Shown here in pieces: positions 1-10,929 of a stretch of 64,000 nucleotides of DNA (the stretch's first letter is position 1; the number at the start of each line of letters is the position of its first letter). The position numbers and the translations under genes were made by a program. This stretch comes from Lycorma delicatula. Its lineage: Eukaryota > Arthropoda > Insecta > Hemiptera > Fulgoridae. Under the pieces are notes generated by a model. It had not been told where the DNA came from. It did not search any database and was given only the letters and a program-made list of their open reading frames with translations. The stretch lies in contig NC_134455.1 of the NCBI RefSeq assembly GCF_047948215.1, positions 73,185,689-73,249,688 of the forward strand. The letters are read 5' to 3'.

Positions 1-407
1 GGCAACAAAGCCTTATATCTTATCCTCCCCGGGAGCCGGACACACAACTAAGCATAAACACAGCTTCAGGGGGTGCCTTCGCCTAAGACTACCTTGTCGA
101 GAACTAATCTTCTCTTCATACAGCTGGAACTGTGTCTTTTGTTGATATGCCATGCCTCTAATGAGAGGACTCCAAAGGGGGCCCCCCACCGGGACTCCGG
201 TCTTTACACCTTATCTCTAGTGAAAAATTCTCGAGGGATTCCCCACCGGGACTATGGTCTTAGTTTACTCCTAACAATCCGAAGCCACAAGGAAGACCCC
301 CCCCCCCAATCATCGAGAGTGGGACACCAAAGCGGCCCATTCCTCCTGGACAGGGCTGTCCCAACCCTAAATTCATCCCAAGAGTGAACACGACAGGATT
401 CATTTCC

Positions 408-560
408 GGGTGTTGGCCCTGCAACCATAGCCCCCAAGAGCGTGCTCTCGGGCATTGCAGTGCGAACACTTAACCTCCCTTAGACAGTCCTTACGGAGAT
501 GCCCCTCAGCCCCAAAATTGAAACATCCCCCCCTTCTGCCAGACCTGCCGCAGGTCCCCG
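408..560 (-). pseudogene. LINE A gag zinc-knuckle remnant
   Basis: The minus strand encodes CFNFGAEGHLRKDC at 525-484, a CCHC zinc knuckle with the second cysteine changed to phenylalanine. It is followed by a second knuckle-like run that begins CSHCNAREH and ends GYGC. Tandem CCHC knuckles near the end of ORF1 are typical of R1/jockey-type gag proteins, which bind the element RNA. The frame stops soon after the second knuckle, and the 3' UTR-like tail follows. No RT follows, so this is a dead fragment. Confidence 0.65.
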
Positions 561-755
561 CCCTTTTGTTACACCTTGTACGCCTTTTTTTTGTTTAACC
601 TCTGGGTCCACCGTTAAGTATTGCTTAGAGGATGAGATCAATGATTTGTAGTGTGTGTAAAAATGCCATGCCCGACCGGGATTTGAACCCGGAACTTCCA
701 GATGAAAGGCCGAGACGGTACACTCGCGCCACGGAGGTCGGCTGCAGGTCCCTGC
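547..755. repeat. Imperfect target-site duplication around the SINE in LINE A
   Basis: The 15-mers at 547-561 and 741-755 match at 13 of 15 positions and bracket the SINE. Similarity may extend further (to about 584 and 772), so the original duplication may have been longer. It supports insertion of the SINE into gag by target-primed reverse transcription. Confidence 0.55.
585..740 (-). mobile_element. tRNA-derived SINE, family 2, inside LINE A gag
   Basis: On the minus strand the head carries an A-box-like TGGCGCGAGTG (731-721) and a B-box-like GGTTCAAATCC (689-679), the internal RNA polymerase III promoter of a tRNA-derived SINE. The body then reads through CCCGGTCGGGCATGGCATTT to a tail that folds as CCTC...GAGG and ends in an A-run (T-run on the plus strand, 592-585). 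The same head occurs at about 16766 and, in decayed form, at 1413 and 33066. The 3' tail resembles that of SINE family 1, which has a different head. Confidence 0.8.
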
Positions 756-765
756 CCGACGTGCC

Positions 766-1110
766 TTATACCCTAACATCGATAGCAACGTTCTTCGTCG
801 AACCTCCTTGACACCCGACTCTAATTCGGCCAGCCTTCAATAATTTTGTCGCCAGCAGAGGAGGGACCGCCACCGTTGTTACTTTCGTTTCGCCATATGA
901 CGCCCGCAGGGAGAGGACATCTATGGTAAACCAATCGTCAACAGTCTTGCTCATCTAACGCACTAAATCTTTCTCTGAGCTAAGGGCGTCGACGTCCTTA
1001 CGAGTAAGTGTATCCCCAAACCCCCTACCCGCTGTGACCATGGTGCCGTCAGTCTTGTCCAGTATTTGTTGCCTTAACACGGCAACAAATATTTCAATGT
1101 CCTATGTTTA
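766..1110 (-). pseudogene. LINE A gag, N-terminal remnant
   Basis: Read from about 1110 leftwards, the minus strand encodes a stretch with a single stop near 950. It includes LSLRASYGETKV and LLKAGRIRVG, which match the pattern of the R1-type gag region just before the zinc knuckles (a ...LRPAYG... block, then LL..GR.R.GW). The 62-codon open part spans 766-954. The reading frame is cut by the SINE insertion just downstream. Gag function would be RNA binding and particle formation, but this copy cannot make a full protein. Confidence 0.55.
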
Positions 1111-1130
1111 AACACACATCTATATTAAAT

Positions 1131-1412
1131 CTGCTATCCGAACAAGAGATGTGTGGAAGGTCTATAATTGAGCTGAAAGGGAGAAAGCCCAAAAGCAAGT
1201 AACTCCTCTCTATTACGTTTTACTTCGGCTGGCAATTTGTAACAGATTCGGATGAATCGTAATGAAATAAAGGGTTTTCTATATACCAATACTATACACA
1301 AAATTAACACCCCCTCATGCTCTTTAATTATCCTACCTTTATAATTATGCTACGTTAAAGAGCAATGTTTTTTCTCGGCAGTCGTGTTTTTCAAATTTTA
1401 ATATTTATTGTA
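1131..1412. other. No recognisable feature
   Basis: I see no coding motif or repeat partner in this stretch. It may include 5' sequence of LINE A. Confidence 0.4.
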
Positions 1413-1497
1413 GTGTATGAAAAATATCATATCTGCCATACTTATGCCGCAACCTCCGCAATAAAGGCAGAGACTCTACACTCCGCCATGGAGATCG
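1413..1497 (-). mobile_element. Decayed SINE family 2 fragment
   Basis: The complement reads GATCTCCATGGCGGAGTGTA and continues to a GGAGGTTG stretch and a TATGGCAGATATGATATTTTT tail. This parallels the family 2 head (ATCTCCGTGGCGGAATGG...GGAGGTCCTGGG) and the start of its body. The B box is lost. Confidence 0.5.
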
Positions 1498-1752
1498 TAC
1501 AGTTATGAAATTAAATTGCATTCTGCTGTAGATCAACTGATTTTAAATAAAAATTCATTGTATTCCTGTTTTAATCATTGTCATTCAATTATAATAATTA
1601 AATAATGTTTGTAAACATTAGTGCAGTTTCATTTGGAATATTCTTTATAATTTCATGTGTTCTGAAGAAGCAAAGTTCTCGCGGAAACGCTTAACGTAAA
1701 GAAAACAGAAAGGAGTAATAATAAATCAATTTTCGTGAAAAATGTGTATTTA

Positions 1753-1763
1753 TTATATATATT

Positions 1764-1828
<65 letters not shown>
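1753..1828. repeat. (AT)n microsatellite
   Basis: About 75 bp of nearly pure AT dinucleotide. The short ORF on the minus strand here is a repeat artefact. Confidence 0.9.
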
Positions 1829-1831
<3 letters not shown>

Positions 1832-3059
1832 TGTAGAGGCGAAGAAGAAAAAAGGAAGTAGGGAAGAAAAACTGATTTTAATTTTTCTAGTACTTACATA
1901 TAATAAATAATGACTGTACTTCGTATAAAACATTTATTCTAGTATTTATTCATTATTATTTTAACTATGAAATAACGTTGACTTTAGAATGACTGCTATT
2001 AGAAAACATTCAGTCTCAACAAAACATCATTATCTTTTAACGCTTTTTTCTTTTTTTTCTTTGATTAACGTTTCATTTCCCTAAAGAATTAAATTTTGCT
2101 TGTCCTTTTACTTGTAAATGTAAATTGTCAACTTTTATCTCAACGCTTTAGGGAATTCTTCATTATTTGCTCCTATATATATATATATATTTTTTTTTTT
2201 TTGTAGTCAGAAGATACCATTTTTTTTTTTATTATGACAGAAATAAATATACTACATCTTCTCTTTATCTTCGTTCGGTCGAACTGTTTTTTTATATATG
2301 TTTATATAATTTGATACCTTACATTGCACAGCAAACAGTGATATCGTAATTTAGTTTCTTATTTTAGATCGACTAAATTTATTTCATGTTGTATTAAAAT
2401 ATGTACAGCATTAATCGTACTTTACTACTGTACTTAGTAGTAACTAGTAGCCTACATATACGAGGTTTGCGTATTTATTAATACACCAAAACAAACACAT
2501 ACAAAACTACAGATATCAAAGCCGTTATACTTTAAGTCGTATTTATCGACGATTAAACATTCGCGCATCTATTAACTGTAACTTTATGTTTTCTACTATT
2601 TGCATAAAGACAAAATCCTACTAAGACCTCGTTATTTTTCTAAAGCAAATATCATACGTGTAGGTTTTTTGTGATAAACAGCCCATCTTAATCAGTTTGA
2701 AAATGAAATAAATACTTGTTAAAAAGCAAATAATGTATTTTTTTAATAAAATTGTACTAATCTGTTATCGAAAGGCGTATCCATTCCCAAAAAATCAATA
2801 AATCGTTATTCATCTTCACTTTCAAAATGACACTCTTTTAATTTTATCTCAATATGTGTAAGAATTTTTTTATTCTACTGAAAGAGATAAATTAAAAACG
2901 TGCTAAACTTGCGTTCAGGTAACAGACCTATCCAGTGTGGGTAGTAATATTTCTCGTTAGTCTAGTCATTAGGATTTACTGAATAAAAAATACAGCTCGA
3001 TTAGGTAGTTTGGCGGTTACTATTTTGTATACAATAATAATAGATAGTCTAAAAAGTCT
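1829..3059. other. AT-rich stretch without recognisable genes
   Basis: Long A/T runs, including a T-run near 2190-2202 and another at 2221-2230. No supported gene or transposon end was seen. Confidence 0.5.
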
Positions 3060-3545
3060 TCAGCCTTTTGCGCATGAGTTAGCGATAGCATATTTTGGCA
3101 AAAGTCGAGGAAGACCGGATAAGCGGTCATAACATCGCCAGTGACTTAAACATCCATCACCAAACAGTGTTAAACCATTTGAAAAAAGCAAGCTACAAAA
3201 AGAAGCTCGACATGGTCGGTCATGTGACATCATGCCACATGACGACGACTCAGAAAAATTTACACGATCGAATTTCTATCTGCGAATCTCTACTGAAACG
3301 TATCGAACCATTTAAAGCCATTTCTGAAGCAGTTGATTACGACTGATGACCAGTGGATAACCTACGACAACAATGAACCTTTGTGACAGCCGAACGACCG
3401 TTCAAGGGATACTTTACCAGGATTTACAATGCAGTAGTCCATTAGTAGTGCAGCTGTTAAAACTAACGGATCATCTACTGCCGCGGCAGTTCTGTGTAAA
3501 AAAGGCGGAAAAAATCGACTACCCGGTTTCATTGAAAACTTGTGA
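3060..3545 (+). pseudogene. mariner-like transposase, N-terminal half (SETMAR/cecropia-like)
   Basis: The frame from 3095 encodes a mariner-type helix-turn-helix segment: KVEEDRISGHNIASDLNIHH, then QTVLNHLKKASYKKKLD, QKNLHDRISICESLLKR, and (in shifted frames to about 3370) a remnant of the GDEKWITYDNN catalytic block. This order matches the N-terminal two thirds of mariner transposases. Several frameshifts and a stop at 3344 kill it. The first catalytic Asp block is degraded and the C-terminal DDD part is missing. After about 3545 the sequence switches to a different mariner-like lineage on the same strand. Confidence 0.75.
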
Positions 3546-4180
3546 ATGTAGGACGAGGTAGATTTCTACGTTAATGGATACATAACAAACAGAATTAGCG
3601 ATACTGGTCCCCTTCAAAACACTTGATTTTACGTTTGAATTACACGAACCGCCTTTATGTAGCCCAAAAGTTACAGTTTGATGTACCGTATCGTTACGGC
3701 GTGATAGGGCCGTATTTCTTTGAAGATGAGGAAGAAAGTGAAACGTCTGTGATATGCTTGATATGTTCCAATGCTTAAAACGTTTCTGGCAGAACAACTC
3801 GAAAACTTGCTTGAGATGGGCATCCCGTGTTTTCAGCAAGGTGATACCATGGCTGTTAACGCAAGAACATCAATGACAGCTGTTTACAGCCCTTCAGTGA
3901 CCCAGTAATTTCACGGTTTGGTGACATTCCTTGGCGTACAAGATCACCTTATCGGTTTGCGACTGCTTCTTGAGGGACCACCTTAAGAACATTGTGTACA
4001 GCACACGATCAACAAAAATCAAGTTTCAAACTAGAATTCAAGAGAAAATCTGTGACATTTCCAAAGAGCTGTTGCAAAGTGCCATGCAAAATATTTGCGT
4101 TGGATTCAACGGGACGCACAATACCTACTCGATATTGTTTTCAAAAATTGAATATTGGTATGTGAATCCTTAATGACGTG
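3546..4180 (+). pseudogene. mariner-like transposase, C-terminal half of a second lineage
   Basis: Fragments spread over three frames read VDFYVNGYI (where the first catalytic Asp region lies), GVIGPYFFEDEEE, FQQGDTMAVNARTSM, then RTRSP, HLKNIVYSTRS and CVGFNGTHNT. The order matches the widespread insect mariner-like transposase with GPYFFED...FQQDGATAHTA...RSPDLTPCDFFLWG...VY. Motifs are hit by substitutions: the second DDE Asp lies in FQQGD rather than FQQDG, and SPDLT is now SPYRF. It abuts the previous fragment, so either two elements recombined or one was inserted and then eroded. Confidence 0.7.
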
Positions 4181-4534
4181 TAGTGGAGTTTTAATATTTA
4201 ACGATAAAACTTGCGAAAAAAATTTTCGCGTTTTTTCGAATATTTCAAAATTTTCCGTTATACAGCTAGGAGAAGAAAAGAAAAAAATAAAGTCCATACA
4301 GAATATTTTTTTTAACAAAATAAAGTGAGAAGGCAATATTTTTTGAACATTCTTTAACGGAGAAAATATATCGATTAGGAAAGCAAAATCTTGTTACAAT
4401 ATCCCTGTAGTAAGAATTAAAATAATGTTATAAATATTATTCACGATTTTCTGCATTTGAATGCTAAAGAAAATTATTTCACTTTATTATACATATTCTC
4501 GTTTATAAATGTGAACATTCTATTGACTTCGGTT
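4181..4534. other. AT-rich, no feature
   Basis: Nothing recognisable beyond the end of the transposase remnant. Confidence 0.4.
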
Positions 4535-4610
4535 CGTAGTTATAACCTCAGTGCATTTTAGCGAATATTCCAGATTCGAATCCTCCGGTCAGGCCAAGCT
4601 TTTTCATTCT
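4535..4610 (+). mobile_element. Decayed tRNA-like SINE fragment (family 2-like)
   Basis: A B-box-like GATTCGAATCC (4572-4582) is followed by TCCGGTCAGGCCAAGCTTTTT. This parallels the family 2 sequence GGGTTCGAATCCCGGTCAGG and CATGGCATTTTT. The upstream A-box region is unrecognisable. Confidence 0.45.
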
Positions 4611-5249
4611 ATATATTTTATATCATATTCCTTAGTAGGTTAACGTCAAGAAAAATAAACGACAATTCCTAAGTAAAACTCATCTGATTCGCAGTTTTAT
4701 TTAACTCCAAACAAAATATGAAAAAAATAACCGTAGACAAAAAAGTATATTAAAAAAACGTTTTTATTTAATCTCGGTCAATGAAAGGAGGTGGTTCTCT
4801 CAATACCACACAGTTATACTCATCATCCAATGCACGGATTTCGATGACTTTTTAAAATTATTTATTAGAGAAAGTTTCGTAATGGTCCTATTTTTATTGA
4901 AAACTTAATCGAACGATTTGTAATAAGATAAATTTTATTCCCTTCATAGATAACAGAAGATAAGTTTTACTTTTTTGTTGTTGTTTGTATTGCTTAGCAA
5001 TGGATCGATTTGTAATAGCTGTCATTCTCACATTTGTAGTATTTTTATACGCAAACCTGAAAACTTGAATAGGCATTCTTTTATTATTAAGTAGAAACAA
5101 TTGTTCATTTAGAATTTCTGAATGTATTAGGTTTGATAGTAGGTTTTTACCTCGTTTTTCTGAGTTTTACTATTTTTGTAGTTTTTAATAAGATGCAGGT
5201 TTTGTTGTTTTTACTTTTCCTAAATGATTTTTTTGCTGCGTTCATTGTA
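4611..5249. other. AT-rich, no feature
   Basis: No supported gene or repeat. Confidence 0.4.
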
Positions 5250-5462
5250 GTTCTTTCTTTTTCTATTTAGCCTCCGGAACCACCGTAAGGTATTACTTTA
5301 GATGATGAGGGAGGATGATGTGTATGAATGTAAATGAAGTGTGCTATTGTACAGTCTCAGGTCGACCATTCCTGATACGTGTGGTTAATTGAAACCCAAC
5401 CACCAAAGAACACCGGTATTCACGATCTGGTGTTCAAATCCGTATAAAAATCTCGTATAAAT
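5250..5462 (-). mobile_element. SINE family 1, 5'-truncated
   Basis: On the minus strand this runs from ACGGATTTGAACACCAGATC through GGTTGGGTTTCAATTAACCA, AGGAATGGTCGACCTGAGAC and CATCATCCTCCCTCATCATC to a tail with CGGTGGTTCCGGAGGC and an A-rich end (T-rich on the plus strand near 5250-5270). It matches the complete copies at 10178 and 54426 but lacks the tRNA-like head. Confidence 0.85.
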
Positions 5463-6894
5463 CCGTATATTCCGTTCATTGTAGGTCTGATTTTAGTTAA
5501 CGTGAAATAAAACTGAAGCATTTTTAATAAAGTAAAACAAAAAACAATTCATTTTTTTTAAATTTTGTCTATTTAAAGTCGATTTCAAATTAAGGATTAG
5601 TAAATTTTAATTAGTCGTTTTAAATTTCATTTTAAAACAGTTGTACGTAGTGGTACAAGGCTTATGATAATACAATTCAGTGAAATATATTTAAATAGCC
5701 ATGTTACCGATAAATATTTATGTCACTAGCGTTCAATTAACGGCACTATTTCAGGAATTTCGGTGTTATATTGAATTAGAGTATAGGTATGACTGTTATT
5801 CGAATTGCTGCCTTCTGTAAACAATATAATCTCAAAATTATAAATGAATAACAAACAATTACCGTCTATTTCTCGTTTTACGTACACTGTAGCTGAATTA
5901 AAGAGTTTTTCGGATTCTAGTTTTATTTATTTATGTGGAAGGGAATCCTTAGTAAACATCTGGAAAAATGTTTCCTTTAAAAGTTGTATTAAACTTTTCT
6001 TCCCTTAATTTCTATTTAATAGAATGATTTGCTAAAATATTGATAATTTAAAAAAAAATTTCCGTTAGGATATATCAAAGATCTTTAAATACTTATTCGT
6101 TGTTTTTGATTAAACAACGAATTTATCGATACAGTTTTAATTTCTATAAGCATAATTCAAGATGATAAGGGTTCTCACTTTAATTTCCTAGTTTATTGTT
6201 CTTTAACAGTGGATAATTAATATAACCGTAAGCTACTTTTTTATACTGTTACTGATTTACGGACTAATTTATTCCGACCAGTTAGACAGAAAAAAAAGAA
6301 AAATGTAGTTGCGATTTGAATCTCAAAATACGTTATAATTTTATGGTTTTTAAATGTCTAATTTGTTTAATCGTACATTTAATAAAAGCTATTTTGAATA
6401 ACTCTGTTTTAGCTATATACAGTTACTATATATCAAGTAAAACATTGCATCAGTTCATACATTAATTAGTTGCTTGATATTATCTGTCCGAGTCTTTCTT
6501 ATGAGTGTGATCCATGTAAAGCCCTCAGGTACAACTCACATTACAGCTCAGATACGCAGATGCTTGTAGCTTATGTACTAGCCTTAGAGTGTGTTCTAAG
6601 GTACAACAAGCACGTTTAGTAGAATATTATTTTTATATAAATTATAGCATATAAATTTATTAAAAATTATTTGCTAACTTAAGCTCAGTTTTTGCTAATT
6701 TGCTCAGTTTCAAATTAAGCTAAAAGTTTTATTCAAGATTTTTTATATTCATTTCGCTATATAGTTTTTTTACGAAACGTGCACAGAAAACCTGAATATT
6801 GAAAAAATATATTTGTTAACTTATAAAGTTAAGTTAATACGGGCAGTTATAAATTTAGAAAAAATTAGCTCATCATAGCAGGTAGCTGAATTTG
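5463..6894. other. AT-rich stretch without recognisable genes
   Basis: No conserved coding motif seen on either strand. 6480-6610 is slightly richer in GC but I could not assign it. Confidence 0.45.
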
Positions 6895-6970
6895 TTTATC
6901 GGGTAATTCAAAAAGGACTTCACAATTTTAAAGGCATATAAAGATTTATTGAGGAAACTAAAAGATTCGG

Positions 6971-7127
6971 TTGAGATCTCAATAGCAAATCAAATCAAGT
7001 CTTGATTTACTAGTACATTAGTACCGGATTTGGCCACCAGCGCCAAATGTTGGGTTTGAGATCTCATAGCAAAACATATCAAGTTTTGACTTACGTAGTT
7101 AATCAGTACCGGATTTGGCCACCAGTG
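6971..7127. repeat. Tandem duplication inside the mariner-like element
   Basis: Two diverged units, 6971-7042 and 7054-7127. Both start with TTGAGATCTCA(A)TAGC and end with GTACCGGATTTGGCCACCAG. The duplication lies in the 5' leader, before the transposase start, and may have arisen after insertion. Confidence 0.7.
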
Positions 7128-7154
7128 TTGTTAAAAATTGATATATTTACTGGT

Positions 7155-7780
7155 ATGGAACGTTCTCGCTGTGTGTTTTGGTTTCAGGATTTGCAGTCAG
7201 CAACTGTAGTTCAAAATAATTTTCGTAGAGAGTACGGTAGGGAGCCTCCTAGTAAGTATACAATTTACTCTTTTTACCAAAGACCTGTCAACGAAAACAA
7301 CCTGTCTTCGTTGAGACAGGTTGTTCTTCCAGGAGCCAACCTGGTAAATTATATATTTTTCTGGACATGCTTCAAAATTTTTAATTCTTCAGTTAGACTA
7401 TGATGACCAAAATGGATACCATTACTATCAGCAGGACGAGAAGCTACTTCACTACCGCCTAGAAGTTCAAGATTCTCTTGATAATCGATTCCTCGGTCGG
7501 TGGATCAATCGCTCGTAAAGGTCCAATTGCATTGCCACCTCGCTTCACAGATTTCACCCCGCTATATCTTTTTCTTGTGAGGTTTCCTTAAAGATCGGGT
7601 ATATGTACCGCCTTTGCTTAGTGATCTTGTTGAGCTAATAATTCGAATTAACGCCGCAGCTGCAGAGGTAACGCTAGACATGCTGATTGCACTTTGGAAG
7701 GAAATTAACTTCAGGTGCGATATATGTCGCATTAGAAATGGAAATCATATCGAACCCAAGTGAATGTTGGGTGACAAACT
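7155..7780 (+). pseudogene. mariner-like transposase remnant
   Basis: The frame starting at the Met at 7155 encodes MERSRCVFWFQDLQSATVVQ followed by NNFRREYGREPPSKYTIYSF. This is the N-terminal DNA-binding helix-turn-helix pattern (VQ..FRR.YGR.PPS..TIY..) of an insect mariner-like transposase. The middle and catalytic parts are not readable in any frame, and the short remainder to the right inverted repeat implies a large deletion. It is non-functional. Confidence 0.65.
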
Positions 7781-7883
7781 TCATGTGATTTTCTATGAAA
7801 TGAGACCTCAACCGAATCTGTAAGTTATCTAAATAAATTATGTCCTTTTAAATTTTGAAGTCCTTTTTGAATCACTCTGTATA

Positions 7884-8997
7884 TTGTTTGGTAATGTTAT
7901 ATATTTATTAATGTCTACATGTATATATTTAAGCTACGCACCTCTCTCTCTCTCTCGCGATTCAATTTGATTTCCGGATTCAATTTGATTTGTATATATT
8001 AGTTCTAGTGAACGGAAATCTACATCATTGATTATTTTTCTTAGCCTGGACATACAATGTTTTTTTTCTTCAGAATGATTGCCCTTTTTCTTCAGTAATG
8101 TAAAATAACGTGAAGTCGGTATGCTTGTGGAATTCATCTGACAGATTTTGTAAATGTATTTGAGGCAATTAGTTGTGAGAAAAGGGAAAAGTACGTAGAC
8201 GATTAATTTTTTTAAATTAACAACCTTACTCAAAAAAATTACATTTTTCTGTTGTACTTATTAAGCTCCTTTTTAAAAGATTCTCAAATACTACTTTTGT
8301 TGGTTTTTTTATTTTTTATTAAAATTCTTATTTAATTGAGTTTTGTGTAATACGAATTCTGTAATGTATTTTGTTTATATTTTAGTAGCATATTTTAATA
8401 GCATTTGTTAGTATTTTAGTGATTCGTGTTAATTATGAAATGATATCAAAAACGGAGCTGGTTTTTAATGAGATGAACATTTCTTAAAATTTAAATGTAT
8501 CTAAATGGAAATTGCAGGTTTTTCTATTCTATTATAATAGATATTTAATTTTTGATCGGTGAATAGTGTACCGATTCCTCTCTATTTCATTAGGTAATAT
8601 TTTTATTTAGTTAATATTTTTGTAAATTCGGTATTCTTAACGAGTGCTTGAATGTATATTGTATCCGTAATTACACTAAACTAGATATATGCGTTCACTA
8701 ATTATTGTAAATTTTTTTTTGTACAATATTTAGAATTTTCAGATTTTTGTTTTGTATAATTGTTTTCATTGATTGTACTATTATTATTATTATTAACACT
8801 TACTTGAAATTTGTATTATATATCCAGTTTCTGTGCGACTTTTTCGTAGATTATCGGTTAAATCTTCTTATACTCAGTTTCAGTTTTTTTTTACTTGATT
8901 GCAATGTGTTTTCCGATCATCCTTATTCTTCTCATTAATTTTTCCCTCGGCTAATTTCGTAATATCTTACATTAAAAATGTTGTGTTATTACTACCA
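7884..8997. other. AT-rich stretch; short (CT)n and a small direct repeat only
   Basis: A (CT)n run at about 7941-7957 is followed by two copies of GATTCAATTTGATTT (7960-7992). Otherwise nothing recognisable. Confidence 0.5.
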
Positions 8998-9270
8998 ACA
9001 TATTTTTTCAAACTCGTCCATACCATCTTGATCAGATTGAAATCGGGAAGGTAAGAAGGAAGTCGCAGAACCTGATGTCCTGTTTTTTTAATAGATCATC
9101 AAAATGGTACTATATTTTTGAATTTCTGTGAATTAATTATGTCATACAGTTGTGGTTTTAACATTACTTTAATGAACGGAATATTTTTCTTTTCTAACCA
9201 ATTTGAATTCGGAGGCTTAAAAATCGATATTTTTAACTTTGATCGACTCCCCGGTTCCAGTATTGTCCTC
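8998..9270 (-). pseudogene. DDE transposase C-terminal scrap (Tc1/mariner-like)
   Basis: The minus strand gives a decayed reading: a block resembling WLTKHNIPF..NVMLKPQLYDII, then GHQVLRLPSYLPDFNLIKMV. The last part follows the GH.VLRLPPYHC.LNPIE..W pattern at the third catalytic residue of an insect DDE transposase family. Here the LNPIE block has become FNLIK, so the catalytic Glu is lost. Frames shift at least twice. No inverted repeats were found around it. Confidence 0.5.
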
Positions 9271-9479
9271 AAAACTTGTTAGGCACTTGCACTACTATTA
9301 TGCTTAGGAAGACAAAAAAAAATTGGTTAAAAATATCAGTGAATAAAAAGATAGCTTTTGTCGATTTTTGAAGAAGGGGGAAATTTAGGGGGCAATGTTT
9401 TTTTAAGATGGTAAGATAAGGTACGTATGTACTGAGGTTAATATAAAACGGGGTCATGTTTGCAAAATTTTGAGAACAT

Positions 9480-10177
9480 TAATCCTAAACAAACTATCTA
9501 CTCCACTCACTGGAGATTTTGATACCCAACCTTTACCAGTAGATTGCCTCAAACACACGAGTCTCTGTGCCAAATTTCATCAAAATTGGTTTATCCGATC
9601 AAACGTTACTAAACTTCAAATACGCCAACACACGTACATACGTACGTAAGAATATTAGCTCCCCACTTTTTTTTGGGGTCCTTGGGTCATTAAACGTCGA
9701 GAAATGCAAAAACTCCCGTACCCCATTTTTGAATGATTACCATACTTTCCTTCTTGTAAGCATGGCGTTATAGCTATGATGGCAGGAAAGTAAAAGCTAA
9801 TCGGAACAGTTGTTAAAAGTATTCTTTGAATAAAATCAATACAATTTGATATACTAAGTTTTAATAAAGTTTGAGAAAACAACTTTTCATTTGTTAAACG
9901 TAGAAAAATAAAGTTTAGCCCCTATCTCAAAAAGATCTATTTTTCGGTATGAGACCATTTCAATCGAAGCTCCCAGAATGCCCACAAGGGGGAACTTAAA
10001 ATTTGAAATGTAAAGGATAGGTTGTGACATAAAGTTTTAAAGGGCATTAAAAAACAAAACTTTTGGACTTCTACAGCCCAAATTGGCGGCCATTTAATAT
10101 ATTTCCCCGCCGGTTTCAAAAGTGTTCTATTACCTCTGAAATAACTTGTCAACAGTGAAACACTAAAATAATAATAC
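9480..10177. repeat. Unclassified dispersed-repeat-like DNA
   Basis: 9560-9640 has the wording typical of abundant insect repeats (CAAATTTCATCAAAATTGGT, then an ACGTACATACGT run). Similar wording occurs near 46930-46975 (GAACCGATTTTGACCAAAG). No coding capacity or termini could be defined. Short ORFs here are not convincing. Confidence 0.35.
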
Positions 10178-10458
10178 AACCTAGTGAACTTATGGTCGCA
10201 AATCAGCTGATTTCGAAGTCGATAGTTCTAAGGTTCAAATCCTAGTAAAAGCAATTACTTTTGTACAGATTTGAATACTAGATTGTGGATACCGGTGTTC
10301 TTTGGTAGTTGAGTTTCAATTAACCACACATCTCAGGAATGGTCGACCTGAGAATATACAAGACTATACTTTATTTACATTAATACATATCATCTTCACT
10401 CATCCTCTGAAGTAATACCTTACCGTGGTTCCGGAGGCTAAAGAAAAAAGAAAGAAAA
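10178..10458 (+). mobile_element. SINE family 1, near full length
   Basis: A tRNA-like head (CCTAGTGAACTTATGG, AATCAGCTGATTTCG) with a B-box GGTTCAAATCC at 10232-10242. The body has ACCGGTGTTCTTTGGTAGTT, ACACATCTCAGGAATGGTCG and TCATCCTCTGAAGTAATACC. The 3' hairpin-like tail CCTC...CCGGAGG is followed by an A-rich end (10440-10460). Related copies are at 5250, 36425, 36952, 53112 and 54426. Confidence 0.9.
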
Positions 10459-10929
10459 TAGAATTAGGAACTTCTTCTATCTCAAAACAGCCTGTCTTTA
10501 GACGTTAGTCTACACTAAGGTGTACTATCTGCTACCACGCCCTTACGTACTGTTAGAACCGTACTCTTTTCATATAAAACTTTTGAGTTGCCCTCCAGGG
10601 GAGATCTTGGTTGCTTGGCGTCTGGTGATTTAATTTAATTTAATTTAATTTTTCTATTTAACGGATCAAAAAGTATTTAAGTGGTTTTTATACTTTATTA
10701 ACACATGTATATATCATATATTAATATTTTTTGCAGAACCTTCAATATGCATCTAAATTTTGTTTTCAATATTCTTTTGTTTCATACTATCTTGAACGTA
10801 AGAAAAGACTAAGTTATTCTAATACCACGTTTACAAGTCTGTGAAACATAATTCTTATCATAACTTATGAAAGATTCTTCAAATTTTGTTTTTCAAACCA
10901 CAATTTTGTTTTGAAGTTCCAAAAGATAT
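10459..10929. other. No recognisable gene; short (TTTAA)n repeat
   Basis: A pentanucleotide (TTTAA)n run lies at about 10629-10651. The GC-richer part at 10500-10620 was not assigned. Confidence 0.4.

Larger units (their letters stand above)
1..1130 (-). mobile_element. R1-like non-LTR retrotransposon (LINE A), gag and 3' UTR only, SINE-interrupted
   Basis: A GC-richer block on the minus strand that stands out from the AT-rich surroundings. Reading right to left it holds a gag N-terminal part (about 1110-766), a SINE (740-585), gag zinc knuckles (560-408) and then a 3' UTR-like tail running off the window edge. Endonuclease and RT are absent, so gag is joined directly to the tail: a large internal deletion or recombined copy. 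The tail carries two copies of a short motif (AAGACC then AGTCCCGGTGGGG, around 180-204 and 240-265 on the complement) and a ~57-bp stretch (147-204) that recurs on the plus strand at 23787-23843. The R1-clade assignment rests on gag style and is inference. Confidence 0.7.
6895..7883 (+). mobile_element. mariner-like DNA transposon, decayed, with terminal inverted repeats
   Basis: The ends are inverted copies: 6903-6938 (TTCAAAAAGGACTTCACAAT core) and 7839-7875 (complement TTCAAAAAGGACTTCAAAAT). Inverted similarity continues inward to a shared AGATTCGGTTGAG block. The right tip reads GAATCACTCTGTATATT, a common end of this mariner lineage. The element is about 1 kb, shorter than an intact ~1.3 kb mariner, and contains a transposase remnant. 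It also contains an internal 83-bp-period tandem duplication (6971-7127). Confidence 0.8.

Noticed and set aside
1691..1933. 80-codon minus-strand ORF
   Set aside because: It is mostly the translation of an (AT)n tract.
7934..8233. 99-codon minus-strand ORF as a host gene
   Set aside because: Lys/Asn/Ile-rich, begins in (CT)n and direct-repeat sequence, and has no domain.
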